Source of the DNA: Amycolatopsis anabasis
GTDB lineage: Bacteria > Actinomycetota > Actinomycetes > Mycobacteriales > Pseudonocardiaceae
Assembly: GCF_009765355.1 (NCBI RefSeq)
Contig: NZ_VTHK01000008.1
Location: 215,212 to 279,211 of the forward strand
Direction of reading: 5' to 3'
DNA length: 64,000 nt
Positions 1 through 7,798 of the stretch are shown here, piece by piece. The position numbers and the translations under genes were made by a program. Below the pieces are notes generated by a model, which did not search any database, was not told the DNA's origin, and saw only the letters and a list, made by a program, of their open reading frames with translations. Numbering within the stretch: position 1 is the first letter of the stretch; every line of letters begins with the position of its first letter.

Positions 1-1306
1 GGTAGCCGACCAGTTCGGCCATGCCCTGCTCGAGCGGTTGGCGTTCGAGCACTTCGGTGAGCCCGACCTGGGAGCGGTCGCGCAGCTCGCGGCGCACGAT
101 GCCGCTCAGCCGCTCACGGTCGACGTGGACCTGTTCGAACAGGGCGGACGCATCGAGATCTTCCGCGGCCGCGCTGATGCCCGCGCTTTCCAGCGGGACC
201 TTCGCCTTGGGGAGGTAGAGCGGGCGTTCCATCGGCAGCGCGATCGCCGGAGCGGTGCCGTCGAGTTCGCACGTGACCGCGGGATCGCGGTGTTCGCGCA
301 GCTTGATCGCGGAGGATTCGATACTGCGCAGGATGTCCATCACCCGGCGGTTCTCCAGCCACACCTGGTCGTCGAGGAAGCGCCGGAGCTGCTCCGACAG
401 CAGCCGCACCGTCGCCTGCGTGCGTTCGGCCGCGTCCAGCCAGTCGTAGTGGATGTGCCGCATGCGCGCGTCGGCCTCCCCGATGGCTTCGAGGGATTGC
501 ACCTTCTCGAGCAATTCGGTGAGCTCGGCCTGCCGTTCGTGCGAGAGCAGGAAGTCGTAGAAGGCCTGGAAGCTGCGCCCCTGGTCGGAATCCGCGATGG
601 TACTGCGGTTGCCCACTACGTCGTCCAGTAGTTCACCTTTGGATCCTTCCCAGCCCGCGACCCGGGCACGCAGCGCGCGATCGAGCGTTCGGAAGTTGGC
701 CTCGACCTCGCGGAAGTCGGCCAGCAACTCCCGCGCCGTCGCGGCGAACTGCTGGTAGCGGTCCCGCTGAGCGGAAGTGTCGAGGACGGCGAAGTCACCG
801 CCCGCGACCCGGTTGATCTCCGCGTCGATCGCGGCGCGGCGCCGGTGCAGCTCGGCGAGCCGGACATCCGGATCGGTCTCCGCGCCGTAGGCCATCTGAC
901 GCAGCAGCTCGAAGATGGTGTTCAGCCGCGACTCGGTACCGACGAAGGACCGTTCGCGCAGCGAATCGACCCAGGTCAGCGCCTTCTCCACGGCCGGAGT
1001 CGCATCGAAGTGCACCTCGTCCGAGCCGGCCGGGTAGTACTTGCGCAGCCAGCCGTTTTCCGGTGCGGACCAGTCAGCGAGGTAGGCCTTGGCCGGCTTG
1101 GGGAACGTGCCGTCGCCGAGCCGCTCGTTGAGGGCGTACAGCTCGTCGTCCAGCCTGCTGATCAGTTCGGTAGCGGAGATCGAACGGACGTTCTCGTCGA
1201 CGAAGACCTTCCGGAGAAACCCCAACACGAGCGGCGCGTTGTCGGCACGCAACAGCTTCCAAGCCGGGTCGTTGCGACGCAGCAGGTCGAGTTCATCGAA
1301 GTCCAT
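1..1306 (-). CDS. jetA: Wadjet anti-plasmid protein JetA (DUF3375), C-terminus beyond window
   Basis: JetA is the kleisin/MukF-like subunit of the SMC-like Wadjet complex, which recognises and cleaves circular plasmid DNA. About 435 residues are visible. The N-terminus MDFDELDLLRRNDPAWKLLR, the following DNAPLVLGFL stretch and a long helical middle rich in Arg, Glu and Leu are typical of DUF3375. The family is usually near 480-500 aa, so some 50 residues lie left of base 1. ATG at 1306-1304 is preceded by a purine-rich GGAGGGG about 17 nt upstream, so spacing is loose. JetB, JetC and JetD are expected downstream on the minus strand, outside the window. The reading frame is intact throughout. 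Confidence 0.85.
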   Translation of the reverse strand, partial: MDFDELDLLRRNDPAWKLLRADNAPLVLGFLRKVFVDENVRSISATELISRLDDELYALNERLGDGTFPKPAKAYLADWSAPENGWLRKYYPAGSDEVHFDATPAVEKALTWVDSLRERSFVGTESRLNTIFELLRQMAYGAETDPDVRLAELHRRRAAIDAEINRVAGGDFAVLDTSAQRDRYQQFAATARELLADFREVEANFRTLDRALRARVAGWEGSKGELLDDVVGNRSTIADSDQGRSFQAFYDFLLSHERQAELTELLEKVQSLEAIGEADARMRHIHYDWLDAAERTQATVRLLSEQLRRFLDDQVWLENRRVMDILRSIESSAIKLREHRDPAVTCELDGTAPAIALPMERPLYLPKAKVPLESAGISAAAEDLDASALFEQVHVDRERLSGIVRRELRDRSQVGLTEVLERQPLEQGMAELVGY

Positions 1307-1541
1307 GAGCGAACCAGGCCCCGTCCCCTCCAACCAGGTGCAAAGGCGTTCCAGGATTCATTCCACCACGAGCGAACGGTCCGCGTTCGACCGCGCCAAT
1401 TCCTCGGCGTGCCATGTGCTGGTGAGCAACCAGCCGGACACGCTGGATCAGCAGAAGCTCGCACCGTGAGGGTGGGGCCTCGGCCCCACAACAAAACGGG
1501 ACAACGGAAAGGCGACCGAAGGCCGCCGAACAGGTTCACTG

Positions 1542-1614
1542 TGGGGCGCCTGGGGCTCGAACCCAGAACCTACGGATTAAAAGTCCGCAGCTCTACCAAT
1601 TGAGCTAACGCCCC
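1542..1614 (-). tRNA. tRNA-Lys (anticodon TTT)
   Basis: A 73-nt cloverleaf on the minus strand. The acceptor stem GGGGCGT pairs with GCGCCCC, the D arm has TAGCTCAATTGGTAGAGC, the anticodon loop CTTTTAA reads TTT, and the T arm has GGTTCGAGC. The discriminator base is A and CCA is not encoded. Confidence 0.95.
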
Positions 1615-1693
1615 GTGGGGGTCAGCCTAGACGATCGCCGGTTGGGGTGTGCGGGGTGTCAGGTTGAGGGGGTGTTCGGGCCGCGGAGGGGTC

Positions 1694-1725
1694 TACTACG
1701 TCGTGTAGCATTACCGGTTGTAGTA
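1694..1725. promoter_or_regulatory. BlaI-type operators upstream of the blaI-like gene
   Basis: TACTAC-GTCGT-GTAGCA (1694-1710) matches the 6-5-6 dyad TACTAC-N5-GTAGTA with one mismatch. A second, weaker site CATTAC-CGGTT-GTAGTA (1709-1725) overlaps it. Perfect versions occur at 2985 and 4506. BlaI/MecI repressors bind this kind of dyad, so autoregulation is inferred. Confidence 0.7.
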
Positions 1726-1750
1726 GGGCGGCGAGTTGGGTGGGGTGCGC

Positions 1751-2116
1751 GTGGGCAGGCTTGGTGAGTTGGAGCGCGCGGTGATGGACGCGCTCTGGGC
1801 GCGGGGGGAGCCGGTGAGTGTGCGCGTGGTGCACGGGGACCTGGCCGACCGCGATCTCGCCTACACCACGGTGATGACCGTGCTTTCGCGGCTTGCGGAC
1901 AAAGGGATCGTGCGGCGGGAGCGGGCTGGGCGGGCTTGGTTGTACGCCCCGGTGGCCAGTCGGGAGGACTTCGTCGCCGAGTTGATGTTGGAGGCGTTGG
2001 CCTTGACCGGGGATCGGGGGCCCGCGCTGGTCCGGTTCGCCGAGTCGGTCAGCGGGGACGAGGCGGACGCGCTTCGGGCGGCGCTCGATCGGGAGCGGGG
2101 CAAGGGGAAGCGGTGA
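1751..2116 (+). CDS. blaI: BlaI/MecI/CopY-family transcriptional repressor
   Basis: A small winged-helix dimeric repressor, normally inactivated by proteolysis through a partner M56 protease. The N-terminus GRLGELERAVMDALW followed by YTTVMTVLSRLADKG (recognition helix) and a charged wing is diagnostic of the family. Length is about 120 aa, normal for BlaI. Several in-frame starts are possible (TTG 1736, GTG 1745, GTG 1751). I chose 1751 because it gives the standard family N-terminus. The stop overlaps the GTG of the M56 gene, so the two are translationally coupled. Operators just upstream suggest self-repression. The target need not be a beta-lactamase, since none is present here. Confidence 0.9.
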   Translation: MGRLGELERAVMDALWARGEPVSVRVVHGDLADRDLAYTTVMTVLSRLADKGIVRRERAGRAWLYAPVASREDFVAELMLEALALTGDRGPALVRFAESVSGDEADALRAALDRERGKGKR

Positions 2117-2982
2117 GTTACGTCCTGCACCATCTGGTGACCCTGCTGTTCGCGGCGGTCGCGATGGTGTGGCTGCCCCGCGGCCGGTGGACGCATTCCT
2201 GCCCGCGGACGGCTTTGGTGCTGTGGCAGCTCGTGGTGCTCAGTGCGGTGGTGTCGTTGGTGGGAGCCCTGCTCGGCGCCGGGCTGGCGCCGTACGGGCG
2301 CGGTGTCGTGCCCGGGTTCCTGGCGTTCCTGAACGCGCCCGGGGCACTGGATCCGGTGCACCTGGTCGCGGTTCTCGCCGGGCTTTCGGTGATCGGGTTG
2401 CTGGTCAGCGAACAGGTGCTGGGGTTGCTGCGCACGGCTCGCGCGCGGGCTCGGCACCGGCGGTTGCTCGACCTGGTCGCCAGCGCGGACGGGGACGCGA
2501 TGGTGGTCGGGCATTCCATTCCGGTGGCCTACTGCCTGCCCGGCCGCCGCCCGCAGATCGTGATCAGCGCGGGCACGCGTCAGGTGCTCAGCGCGGAACA
2601 GCTGCGCGCGGTGCTCGCCCACGAACGCGCGCACGTGCACGAGCGGCATCACCTCCTGCTGGAGCCGTTCGAGGGGTTGCGGCTCCTGCTGCCCACCGGC
2701 GCGCTCGCTGCCATCCAGCTCCTGGTCGAGATGTGCGCCGACGATCGCGCCGCCCGCCAGCACGGCGGCGAGGCGCTCGCGGGCGCGCTCGAGCGGTTCT
2801 CCGAACTCGGCATCGGCGGCACCCCGGCCGGCGCGTTCGCCGCGGCTTCGGTCGCGACCACCGCGCGGATCCAGCGGCTCCGCCATCCCCGGCGGGCGGC
2901 CGGGGTCCTGGGAGTGCTCGCGGTCGTCGTCGCGATGGTGGCCCTGGCGACTCCGGTCAGCCTGTTCGCCTTGCCCGCGTGA
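2113..2982 (+). CDS. M56-family membrane metalloprotease (BlaR1/MecR1-like, no sensor domain)
   Basis: Partner of the BlaI repressor. It has about 290 aa with hydrophobic segments near residues 5-20, 30-60, 75-100 and at the C-terminus. The zinc-protease motif HERAH (HExxH type) lies in AVLAHERAHVHERHH. Unlike BlaR1 it has no extracellular penicillin-binding sensor domain, as is usual for actinobacterial BlaI-M56 pairs. It begins with GTG overlapping the blaI stop (GTGA). By analogy it would cleave or relieve the repressor in response to an unknown membrane signal. A perfect BlaI operator starts 3 nt after its stop codon and belongs to the next gene. Confidence 0.88.
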   Translation: MSYVLHHLVTLLFAAVAMVWLPRGRWTHSCPRTALVLWQLVVLSAVVSLVGALLGAGLAPYGRGVVPGFLAFLNAPGALDPVHLVAVLAGLSVIGLLVSEQVLGLLRTARARARHRRLLDLVASADGDAMVVGHSIPVAYCLPGRRPQIVISAGTRQVLSAEQLRAVLAHERAHVHERHHLLLEPFEGLRLLLPTGALAAIQLLVEMCADDRAARQHGGEALAGALERFSELGIGGTPAGAFAAASVATTARIQRLRHPRRAAGVLGVLAVVVAMVALATPVSLFALPA

Positions 2983-2984
2983 TC

Positions 2985-3001
2985 TACTACGGCTTGTAGT
3001 A
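2985..3001. promoter_or_regulatory. Perfect BlaI-type operator TACTAC-N5-GTAGTA
   Basis: An exact 6-bp inverted repeat with spacer GGCTT, ending 10 nt before the ATG of the 117-aa membrane protein at 3012. Its position suggests it covers the promoter or transcription start of that gene. Confidence 0.8.
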
Positions 3002-3011
3002 CGATCCCGGT

Positions 3012-3365
3012 ATGCAACTTGTATACGACGTTCTCGTCATCCTGCACCTGCTCGGTATGGCGACCATCGTGGCGGGAGCGCTCGCCGTCCGCCTCGGCGC
3101 GAGCGAGTCCCGTTCTCTGGTGCACGTGCTGTACGGCGCCGGTACGCAGGTGGTCACCGGGCTCGCGCTGGTCGGCATCGCCTCCGCGAAGCTGGCCAGT
3201 CAGCCGCCGAACAACGCCAAGATCGCGGTCAAACTGGTGATCGCGGTCGTGGTTCTGGTGCTGGCGCTGGTGTTGTGGCGGCGCCAGGGTAAGGAGATCC
3301 GCGGCGGCCTGATGGGCCTGGCCGGGTTGACCTTGGTCAACGTCGGTATCGCCGTCCTCTGGTGA
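3012..3365 (+). CDS. Small integral membrane protein under a BlaI-type operator
   Basis: A 117-aa protein with four predicted hydrophobic segments, around residues 3-25, 38-58, 70-90 and 98-116. It has no catalytic motif I recognise. The stretch VLVILHLLGMATIVAGALAV recalls small actinobacterial membrane proteins of unknown function. ATG 3012 follows the operator so closely that no Shine-Dalgarno fits between them, suggesting a leaderless or very short-leader transcript. Probably co-regulated with the BlaI-M56 pair and with the minus-strand pair starting at 4483. Confidence 0.8.
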   Translation: MQLVYDVLVILHLLGMATIVAGALAVRLGASESRSLVHVLYGAGTQVVTGLALVGIASAKLASQPPNNAKIAVKLVIAVVVLVLALVLWRRQGKEIRGGLMGLAGLTLVNVGIAVLW

Positions 3366-3369
3366 GTCC

Positions 3370-3617
3370 TCAGTCCCGTGCGGTGCGGCGGAGCCAGAGC
3401 GGGTAGTACGAGTGGGATGAAGAGGTAGCCGCGGCCGTAGTCGGACCAGACCGCCTCGTCCGGGAACGCGGCGGCGTCGAGGATGCTCAGGGTGCCGACG
3501 GCGAGGACGCCGACGAACTCGACCGCGCGGGCGACTACGGCGATCCGCCACGAGTAGAGGCTCGGATCGTACGAGGGCGAATGTCGCCAGGGGTGTAGGT
3601 GGCCGCCGCGAAGGCGG
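3370..3617 (-). pseudogene. Decayed partial duplicate of the adjacent membrane-protein gene
   Basis: This stretch is nearly identical to 3646-3902, the 3' half of the neighbouring minus-strand gene. It includes the run encoding LDAAAFPDEAVWSDYGRGYL. It lacks an 11-bp stretch near its 3' end (AGGCCGAGGAC, present at 3675-3685), which shifts the frame. It also diverges towards 3600 and has no start of its own. I read it as a tandem partial duplication now decaying. Confidence 0.75.
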
Positions 3618-3645
3618 TTCGGGTTCGCAAGCGGTTGCCCGCTCG

Positions 3646-4125
3646 TCAGTTCCGTGCGGTACGGCGGAGCCAGAGCAGGCCGAGGACGGGTAGTACGAGT
3701 GGGATGAAGAGGTAGCCGCGGCCGTAGTCGGACCAGACCGCCTCGTCCGGGAACGCGGCGGCGTCGAGGATGCTCAGGGTGCCGACGGCGAGGACGCCGA
3801 TGAACTCGACGGCGCAGGCGGCCACGGCGATCCGCCACCAGCGGAGGCCGGATCGCGCGAGGGCGAATGTCGCCAGGATGTAGACCACCGCCGCGAAGGC
3901 GGACAGGAGATACGCCAGCGGCGCCTCGTGGAACTTCGTGGCGATCTGCACCGCGGCCCGCGAGGTCGCGGCCAGCGCGAAGATCGCGTATACGGCGACC
4001 AGCACGCGGCCCGGTCCCGTGGCGGTCGCCCGTCGCGCGGTCTCAGTGTTTGTCTGAGAACTCGCTCCGCTTCCGCCGCTCGCTTTCCGCGGGGCGCCCC
4101 CGCTTTCAGCTGCTCTGTCAGGCAT
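3646..4125 (-). CDS. Membrane protein of unknown function (BlaI-operator unit, gene 2)
   Basis: About 159 aa. A charged, Ser/Gly-rich N-terminus of some 35 residues precedes four hydrophobic helices (around YAIFALAATSRAAVQIAT, AYLLSAFAAVVYILATFAL, IAVAACAVEFIGVLAVG and YLFIPLVLPVLGLLWL). The family is not certain. ATG 4125 overlaps the end of the upstream gene (stop 4118-4120); a GTG at 4134 is also possible. The 3' half is duplicated next door as a broken copy. Expected to be expressed with the gene at 4118-4483 from the operator at 4506. Confidence 0.75.
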   Translation of the reverse strand: MPDRAAESGGAPRKASGGSGASSQTNTETARRATATGPGRVLVAVYAIFALAATSRAAVQIATKFHEAPLAYLLSAFAAVVYILATFALARSGLRWWRIAVAACAVEFIGVLAVGTLSILDAAAFPDEAVWSDYGRGYLFIPLVLPVLGLLWLRRTARN

Positions 4126-4483
4126 GCGCCCCACCCCAAACTTCCCAAAGCCGCAGCACCATCACCGGCACCGCGACGCACGCGATCCCGAGCACCGCGG
4201 TGCTCGACCGGCTGCGTTCGGCCAGCGCCCACGCGGCGCCCACCGGAAGCACCAGCAACGAACCGATCAGATACGCCAGATAGGTCGCCAGGCTGCCCGG
4301 CCGCTCGCCGCCGGCCAGCAGCACCACGCCGATCACGAGCTGGGCGACCAGCAGCAACTCCACCACGGCCAGGCCGGCGAGCAGGGCGCGTCGCGGTTCC
4401 CGGTTGCGCGCGGCCAGCAGGAAGCTCCACGCCGCGACGATCAGCGAGCACACCGCGACCGTCACCGCGAACCCTGAGATCAC
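4118..4483 (-). CDS. Membrane protein of unknown function (BlaI-operator unit, gene 1)
   Basis: A 121-aa protein with four hydrophobic segments (ISGFAVTVAVCSLIVAAWSFL, LLAGLAVVELLLVAQLVIGVVLL, ATYLAYLIGSLLVLPVGAAW and VLGIACVAVPVMVL). It shows no enzyme motif. A perfect BlaI operator lies 22 nt upstream of the ATG. It overlaps the following gene by 8 nt, so the two probably form one translationally coupled unit. Function unknown. Confidence 0.78.
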   Translation of the reverse strand: MISGFAVTVAVCSLIVAAWSFLLAARNREPRRALLAGLAVVELLLVAQLVIGVVLLAGGERPGSLATYLAYLIGSLLVLPVGAAWALAERSRSSTAVLGIACVAVPVMVLRLWEVWGGAHA

Positions 4484-4505
4484 CCGTCCTCCACGGCACG
4501 CCGAT

Positions 4506-4522
4506 TACTACCACTCGTAGTA
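4506..4522. promoter_or_regulatory. Perfect BlaI-type operator TACTAC-N5-GTAGTA
   Basis: An exact inverted repeat with spacer CACTC, 22 nt upstream of the minus-strand membrane-protein pair. Same 6-5-6 geometry as the sites at 1694 and 2985. Confidence 0.8.
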
Positions 4523-4905
4523 TAGACGGACGGTGTCGCCGGGTCCGTTCGCGGGATCGGACGGTCCCCCGGCTCGTCCTTTGAGGATCGGAACCACTCG
4601 AATGGGTGTCGGCTTGAAAAAAACGAACCGATCCGCCTGAGGCGTCATTGCTGAACTGGTGTCCTGGAATAATCCGGACTGTCTACCAGGTGATTTACTG
4701 CGCGCGAGATCTGTTACACCGCGATCGAGTGGTTTACTTGCTGCTGGCTCTTACCGAGGGTTTTCGAATGTCTGGGTGGTAAGAGAATGTGCCTACCCTG
4801 ATCAGCGCAGTCGAACCCCCGGGATGGCGGATGGTCACTGTGGCGTCCGGCGTGCGGGAATATCCCCTGTCGTAAACACCGGTGCGGGCTGCAGGGGGTA
4901 TGTTG
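4523..4905. promoter_or_regulatory. Lanthipeptide upstream region with long-spaced inverted repeat
   Basis: A 383-bp stretch without a credible gene, noticeably less GC-rich than its surroundings. It contains an exact 8-bp inverted repeat, CTCTTACC (4748-4755) and GGTAAGAG (4778-4785), separated by 22 nt. GCAGGGGG (4891-4898) serves as the ribosome binding site for the LanKC ATG at 4906. RamR/AmfR-type control of SapB-like loci is known, but I cannot identify such a site here. Confidence 0.5.
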
Positions 4906-7494
4906 ATGGATCTCCGTTATGAGGCGTTCTGCTTCGCGGATCCACTCTTCTTCGACGAGCAGCGCGACAACGGAACGCCGGAGGACGACTTCGCGCGGGG
5001 GCTGCCGTTGCCCGACGGATGGGTGCGGGCGGACCGTGGCGTGTGGCGGGTGCTGGATCCTACTTCACGTACTTTACCCTCGCAGGGTTGGAAAATTCAC
5101 GTCTCGGCTGGTATGGACAACGCGGAGCGGGTGCTCGCGAAGGTCTATACCTACTGTGTCGACCGGACGATCGCCTTCAAGTATCTCCGGACCACGTCCA
5201 TCCTGCTGGGCCGGAATTCCAAATACGCGCCACGTGAGGCGAGTGGCAAGTTGATCACGATTTATCCGGCGGACAACAAAGAACTGGAGCGCGTTCTCGC
5301 CGACCTGTCGGCCGAGTTGGCCGGGGAGGCCGGCCCTTATATTCTGAGTGACCTCCGGTATGGCGAAGGTCCCCTCTACGTCCGCTACGGCGGATTCGCC
5401 GAACAGTGGGTCGAAGCCGACGGAACCCGGGTGCTCGCGATCCGCGAACCGGACGGCACGCTGGTGCCGGACAAGCGCGGCCCCAGCTTCTACGTGCCCG
5501 ATTGGGAGCCCCTTCCGGATTGTCTGGCGCCCCACCTGGCCGCCCGGAAGGGTGGGGATCGCTCGCAATTCCCGTACCAGGTGATCTCTTCCTTGCATTT
5601 TTCCAACGGCGGCGGGGTCTACCTGGCCGACCGGCTCGCCGACGGGCACCGGCTGGTGCTCAAGGAGGCCCGCCCGCACGCCGGCCTCGACCGCGACGGC
5701 CGGGACGCGGTGGCCCGCCTGAAGCGCGAGCACGAAATCCTGGAGCGCCTGGCGGGCATCCCCGGTATACCGGTTGTATACGACCGGTTCACCGTGTGGG
5801 AGCACCACTTCCTCGCCATGCAGCACGTGCCGGGCAAGGCCCTGGCCCCCTGGCTGGCGCGCAACTACCCGCTCACCCGCCGGGAGCCTGCCGAGCAGGA
5901 TCTCGCCGAGTACACCGAGCGCGTGCTGGGCCTGGTCGGCCAGGTCGAGCGGCTGGTCGCCGCGGTGCACGAACGCGGGGTCGTCTTCGGTGACCTGCAC
6001 GCGATGAACATCCTCGTGGACACCGACGAGGAGACCGGAGAGGACACGGTTTCGCTGATCGACTTCGAACTGGCCTTCGAGGCCGACGGCGGCGGCCGGC
6101 CGACGCTCGGCGCCCCCGGTTTCCGGGCGCCCGCCGACCGCACCGGGTTCGAGATCGACGAGTACGCCCTCGCCGCGCTCCGGCTCTGGCTCTTCCTGCC
6201 GCTCAACCCGTTGCTCGAGCTCGCCCCGGCGAAACTGCACAGCCTGGTCGAATTCGTCCGGCGCCGGTTCCCGCTGCCGGCCGAGTACGCCGACTCGATC
6301 CTGAGCCGCCTCAGCCCCCGCGGCCAGGACGCGCCGGCCCCGGTGACCACCGAACTCGACCAGCCCGAACCCGACTGGGACGTGGTCCGCAAATCCATCG
6401 CCGAGGCGATCCTGGCGAGCGCGACCCCCGAACGCGAGGACCGGCTCTTCCCCGGCGACATCGAACAGTTCCGGGTCGGCGGCGCGTGCTTCGGCGTCGG
6501 CGCCGCGGGCGTGCTGCACGCCCTGGACGCCGCGGGCGCCGGGCGTTACCCGGAGCACGAGGAGTGGCTGCTGGCCAAGCTGCGCCGGGAGCCGCCCGGC
6601 CGCCCCGGTTTCTACGACGGCGCGCACGGCATCGCCTACGTGCTGGAGAACTTCGGCCACCACGAGGCGGCCACCGACCTCATCCGGCAGTCGGCCACGC
6701 TTGTCGAGCAGACCCGCGAGCACGCCCTGGACACCGGGCTCGCCGGTATCGCGCTCAACCTCCTGCACTTCGCGGAAACCAGGCAGGACGACGACTTCCA
6801 GCGCCAGGCGAGCGAACTCGGCGAGAAACTGGCCGAGGCGCTGCCCACCGCGGAGCCCCCGGGCAAGTTCGCCCGCGCCGGGCTGCTCAGCGGCTGGTCC
6901 GGCCCCGCGCTGCTGTTCGTCCGGCTGTTCGAACGCACCGGGGACGCGGCCTGGCTGGACCTCGCGGATCGCGCCCTGCGACGGGATCTCGAGGAATGCG
7001 TACCGGCCGACGACGAATCCCTCCAGGTCCGCGACGGCGGGACGCGGACCCTGCCGTACGTCGCGATCGGCAGCGCGGGAGTCGCGATGGCCGCCGAGGA
7101 ACTCGCCGTGCACCGCCCGGACGCGGAGAGCGTGGCGAAACTGCCCGGCCTCCGGCAGTCCTGCCGCGGTGAGTTCGTGATCCACCCGGGTTTCCTCTAC
7201 GGCCGCGCGGGCCTGATGGTCACGCTGGCCATGGGCCGGAATCGCGGGCACGACGCGAGCGCGGAACGCGCGATCGAGACCCACCTCGCCCGGCTCGCCT
7301 GGTACGCGATGCCCTACCGCGACGGGCTCGCCTTCCCCGGCAACCAGCTGCTCCGGTTGTCGATGGACGTCAAAACCGGCGGCGCGGGCGTGCTTCTCGC
7401 CCTGGCCGCCACCCTCGACGGCTCCCCGGCCCTGCCGTTCCTCGGCGCCCGGGCCCGGGCCGTCCCCCAGACGCCGGCCATCCCCGGCCGGTGA
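4906..7494 (+). CDS. lanKC: Class III lanthipeptide synthetase LanKC (RamC/AmfT-like)
   Basis: Installs dehydroamino acids and thioether (lanthionine/labionin) rings in the precursor encoded just downstream. The 862 aa show an N-terminal lyase-like region (to about 210), then a Ser/Thr kinase-like domain with VLKEA (ATP lysine), GDLHAMN (catalytic loop near 360) and DFE near 385. The C-terminal LanC-like cyclase (about 525-850) starts at FYDGAHGIAYVL. The usual Cys-Cys-His zinc ligands of LanC appear absent, as is typical of class III. ATG 4906 is preferred over 4900 because it sits 7 nt after the purine-rich ribosome binding site. The first part of the gene has lower GC than its neighbours. 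Confidence 0.93.
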   Translation: MDLRYEAFCFADPLFFDEQRDNGTPEDDFARGLPLPDGWVRADRGVWRVLDPTSRTLPSQGWKIHVSAGMDNAERVLAKVYTYCVDRTIAFKYLRTTSILLGRNSKYAPREASGKLITIYPADNKELERVLADLSAELAGEAGPYILSDLRYGEGPLYVRYGGFAEQWVEADGTRVLAIREPDGTLVPDKRGPSFYVPDWEPLPDCLAPHLAARKGGDRSQFPYQVISSLHFSNGGGVYLADRLADGHRLVLKEARPHAGLDRDGRDAVARLKREHEILERLAGIPGIPVVYDRFTVWEHHFLAMQHVPGKALAPWLARNYPLTRREPAEQDLAEYTERVLGLVGQVERLVAAVHERGVVFGDLHAMNILVDTDEETGEDTVSLIDFELAFEADGGGRPTLGAPGFRAPADRTGFEIDEYALAALRLWLFLPLNPLLELAPAKLHSLVEFVRRRFPLPAEYADSILSRLSPRGQDAPAPVTTELDQPEPDWDVVRKSIAEAILASATPEREDRLFPGDIEQFRVGGACFGVGAAGVLHALDAAGAGRYPEHEEWLLAKLRREPPGRPGFYDGAHGIAYVLENFGHHEAATDLIRQSATLVEQTREHALDTGLAGIALNLLHFAETRQDDDFQRQASELGEKLAEALPTAEPPGKFARAGLLSGWSGPALLFVRLFERTGDAAWLDLADRALRRDLEECVPADDESLQVRDGGTRTLPYVAIGSAGVAMAAEELAVHRPDAESVAKLPGLRQSCRGEFVIHPGFLYGRAGLMVTLAMGRNRGHDASAERAIETHLARLAWYAMPYRDGLAFPGNQLLRLSMDVKTGGAGVLLALAATLDGSPALPFLGARARAVPQTPAIPGR

Positions 7495-7517
7495 ACCCCC
7501 GAAGAAAGGAAAGAACG

Positions 7518-7667
7518 ATGGACTTCGTTCTCGAACTGCAGGACCTGGACGCCCCCGAGGCGACCGAAGGCGCGCTGGCCGGCCACAGCGGCGGCGGTGG
7601 CGGCAGCAACCTGAGCCTCATCGCTTCCTGCCAGAACAGCACCATCAGCCTGCTCACCTGCCACTGA
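7518..7667 (+). CDS. Class III lanthipeptide precursor (SapB/AmfS-like)
   Basis: A 49-aa peptide with Shine-Dalgarno GAAAGGAAAG before ATG 7518, 23 nt after lanKC. The leader MDFVLELQDLDAPEATEG contains the LELQDL stretch corresponding to the LLDLQ recognition motif of class III leaders. The C-terminal core has two ring motifs: Ser-x2-Ser-x4-Cys (S30, S33, C38) and Ser-x2-Ser-x3-Cys (S41, S44, C48). This is the same two-ring, hydrophobic-ring layout as SapB and AmfS. A run of five glycines separates leader and core. Short length makes it easy to miss. The product could be a surface-active morphogen; that is inference from similarity. Confidence 0.9.
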   Translation: MDFVLELQDLDAPEATEGALAGHSGGGGGSNLSLIASCQNSTISLLTCH

Positions 7668-7798
7668 CGTAGGCGCCTCCCGCAGGTAAGGGCGCGGGAG
7701 CGGCACAGGCCAAGTGCGCCGCTCCCGCGCCCCCATTCTGCGCCACCGGGCAGTTCCTTGAAAACAAATCGCAAAGCACCGAAACAAAAGGGGACGAG

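Noticed and set aside
845..1603. A 252-codon plus-strand frame
   Set aside because: It runs antisense through JetA and through the tRNA-Lys; the tRNA and the conserved DUF3375 frame decide the strand.
5074..7284. A 736-codon open frame on the minus strand
   Set aside because: Antisense shadow of lanKC, with low-complexity Arg/Gln/Gly composition and no motif.
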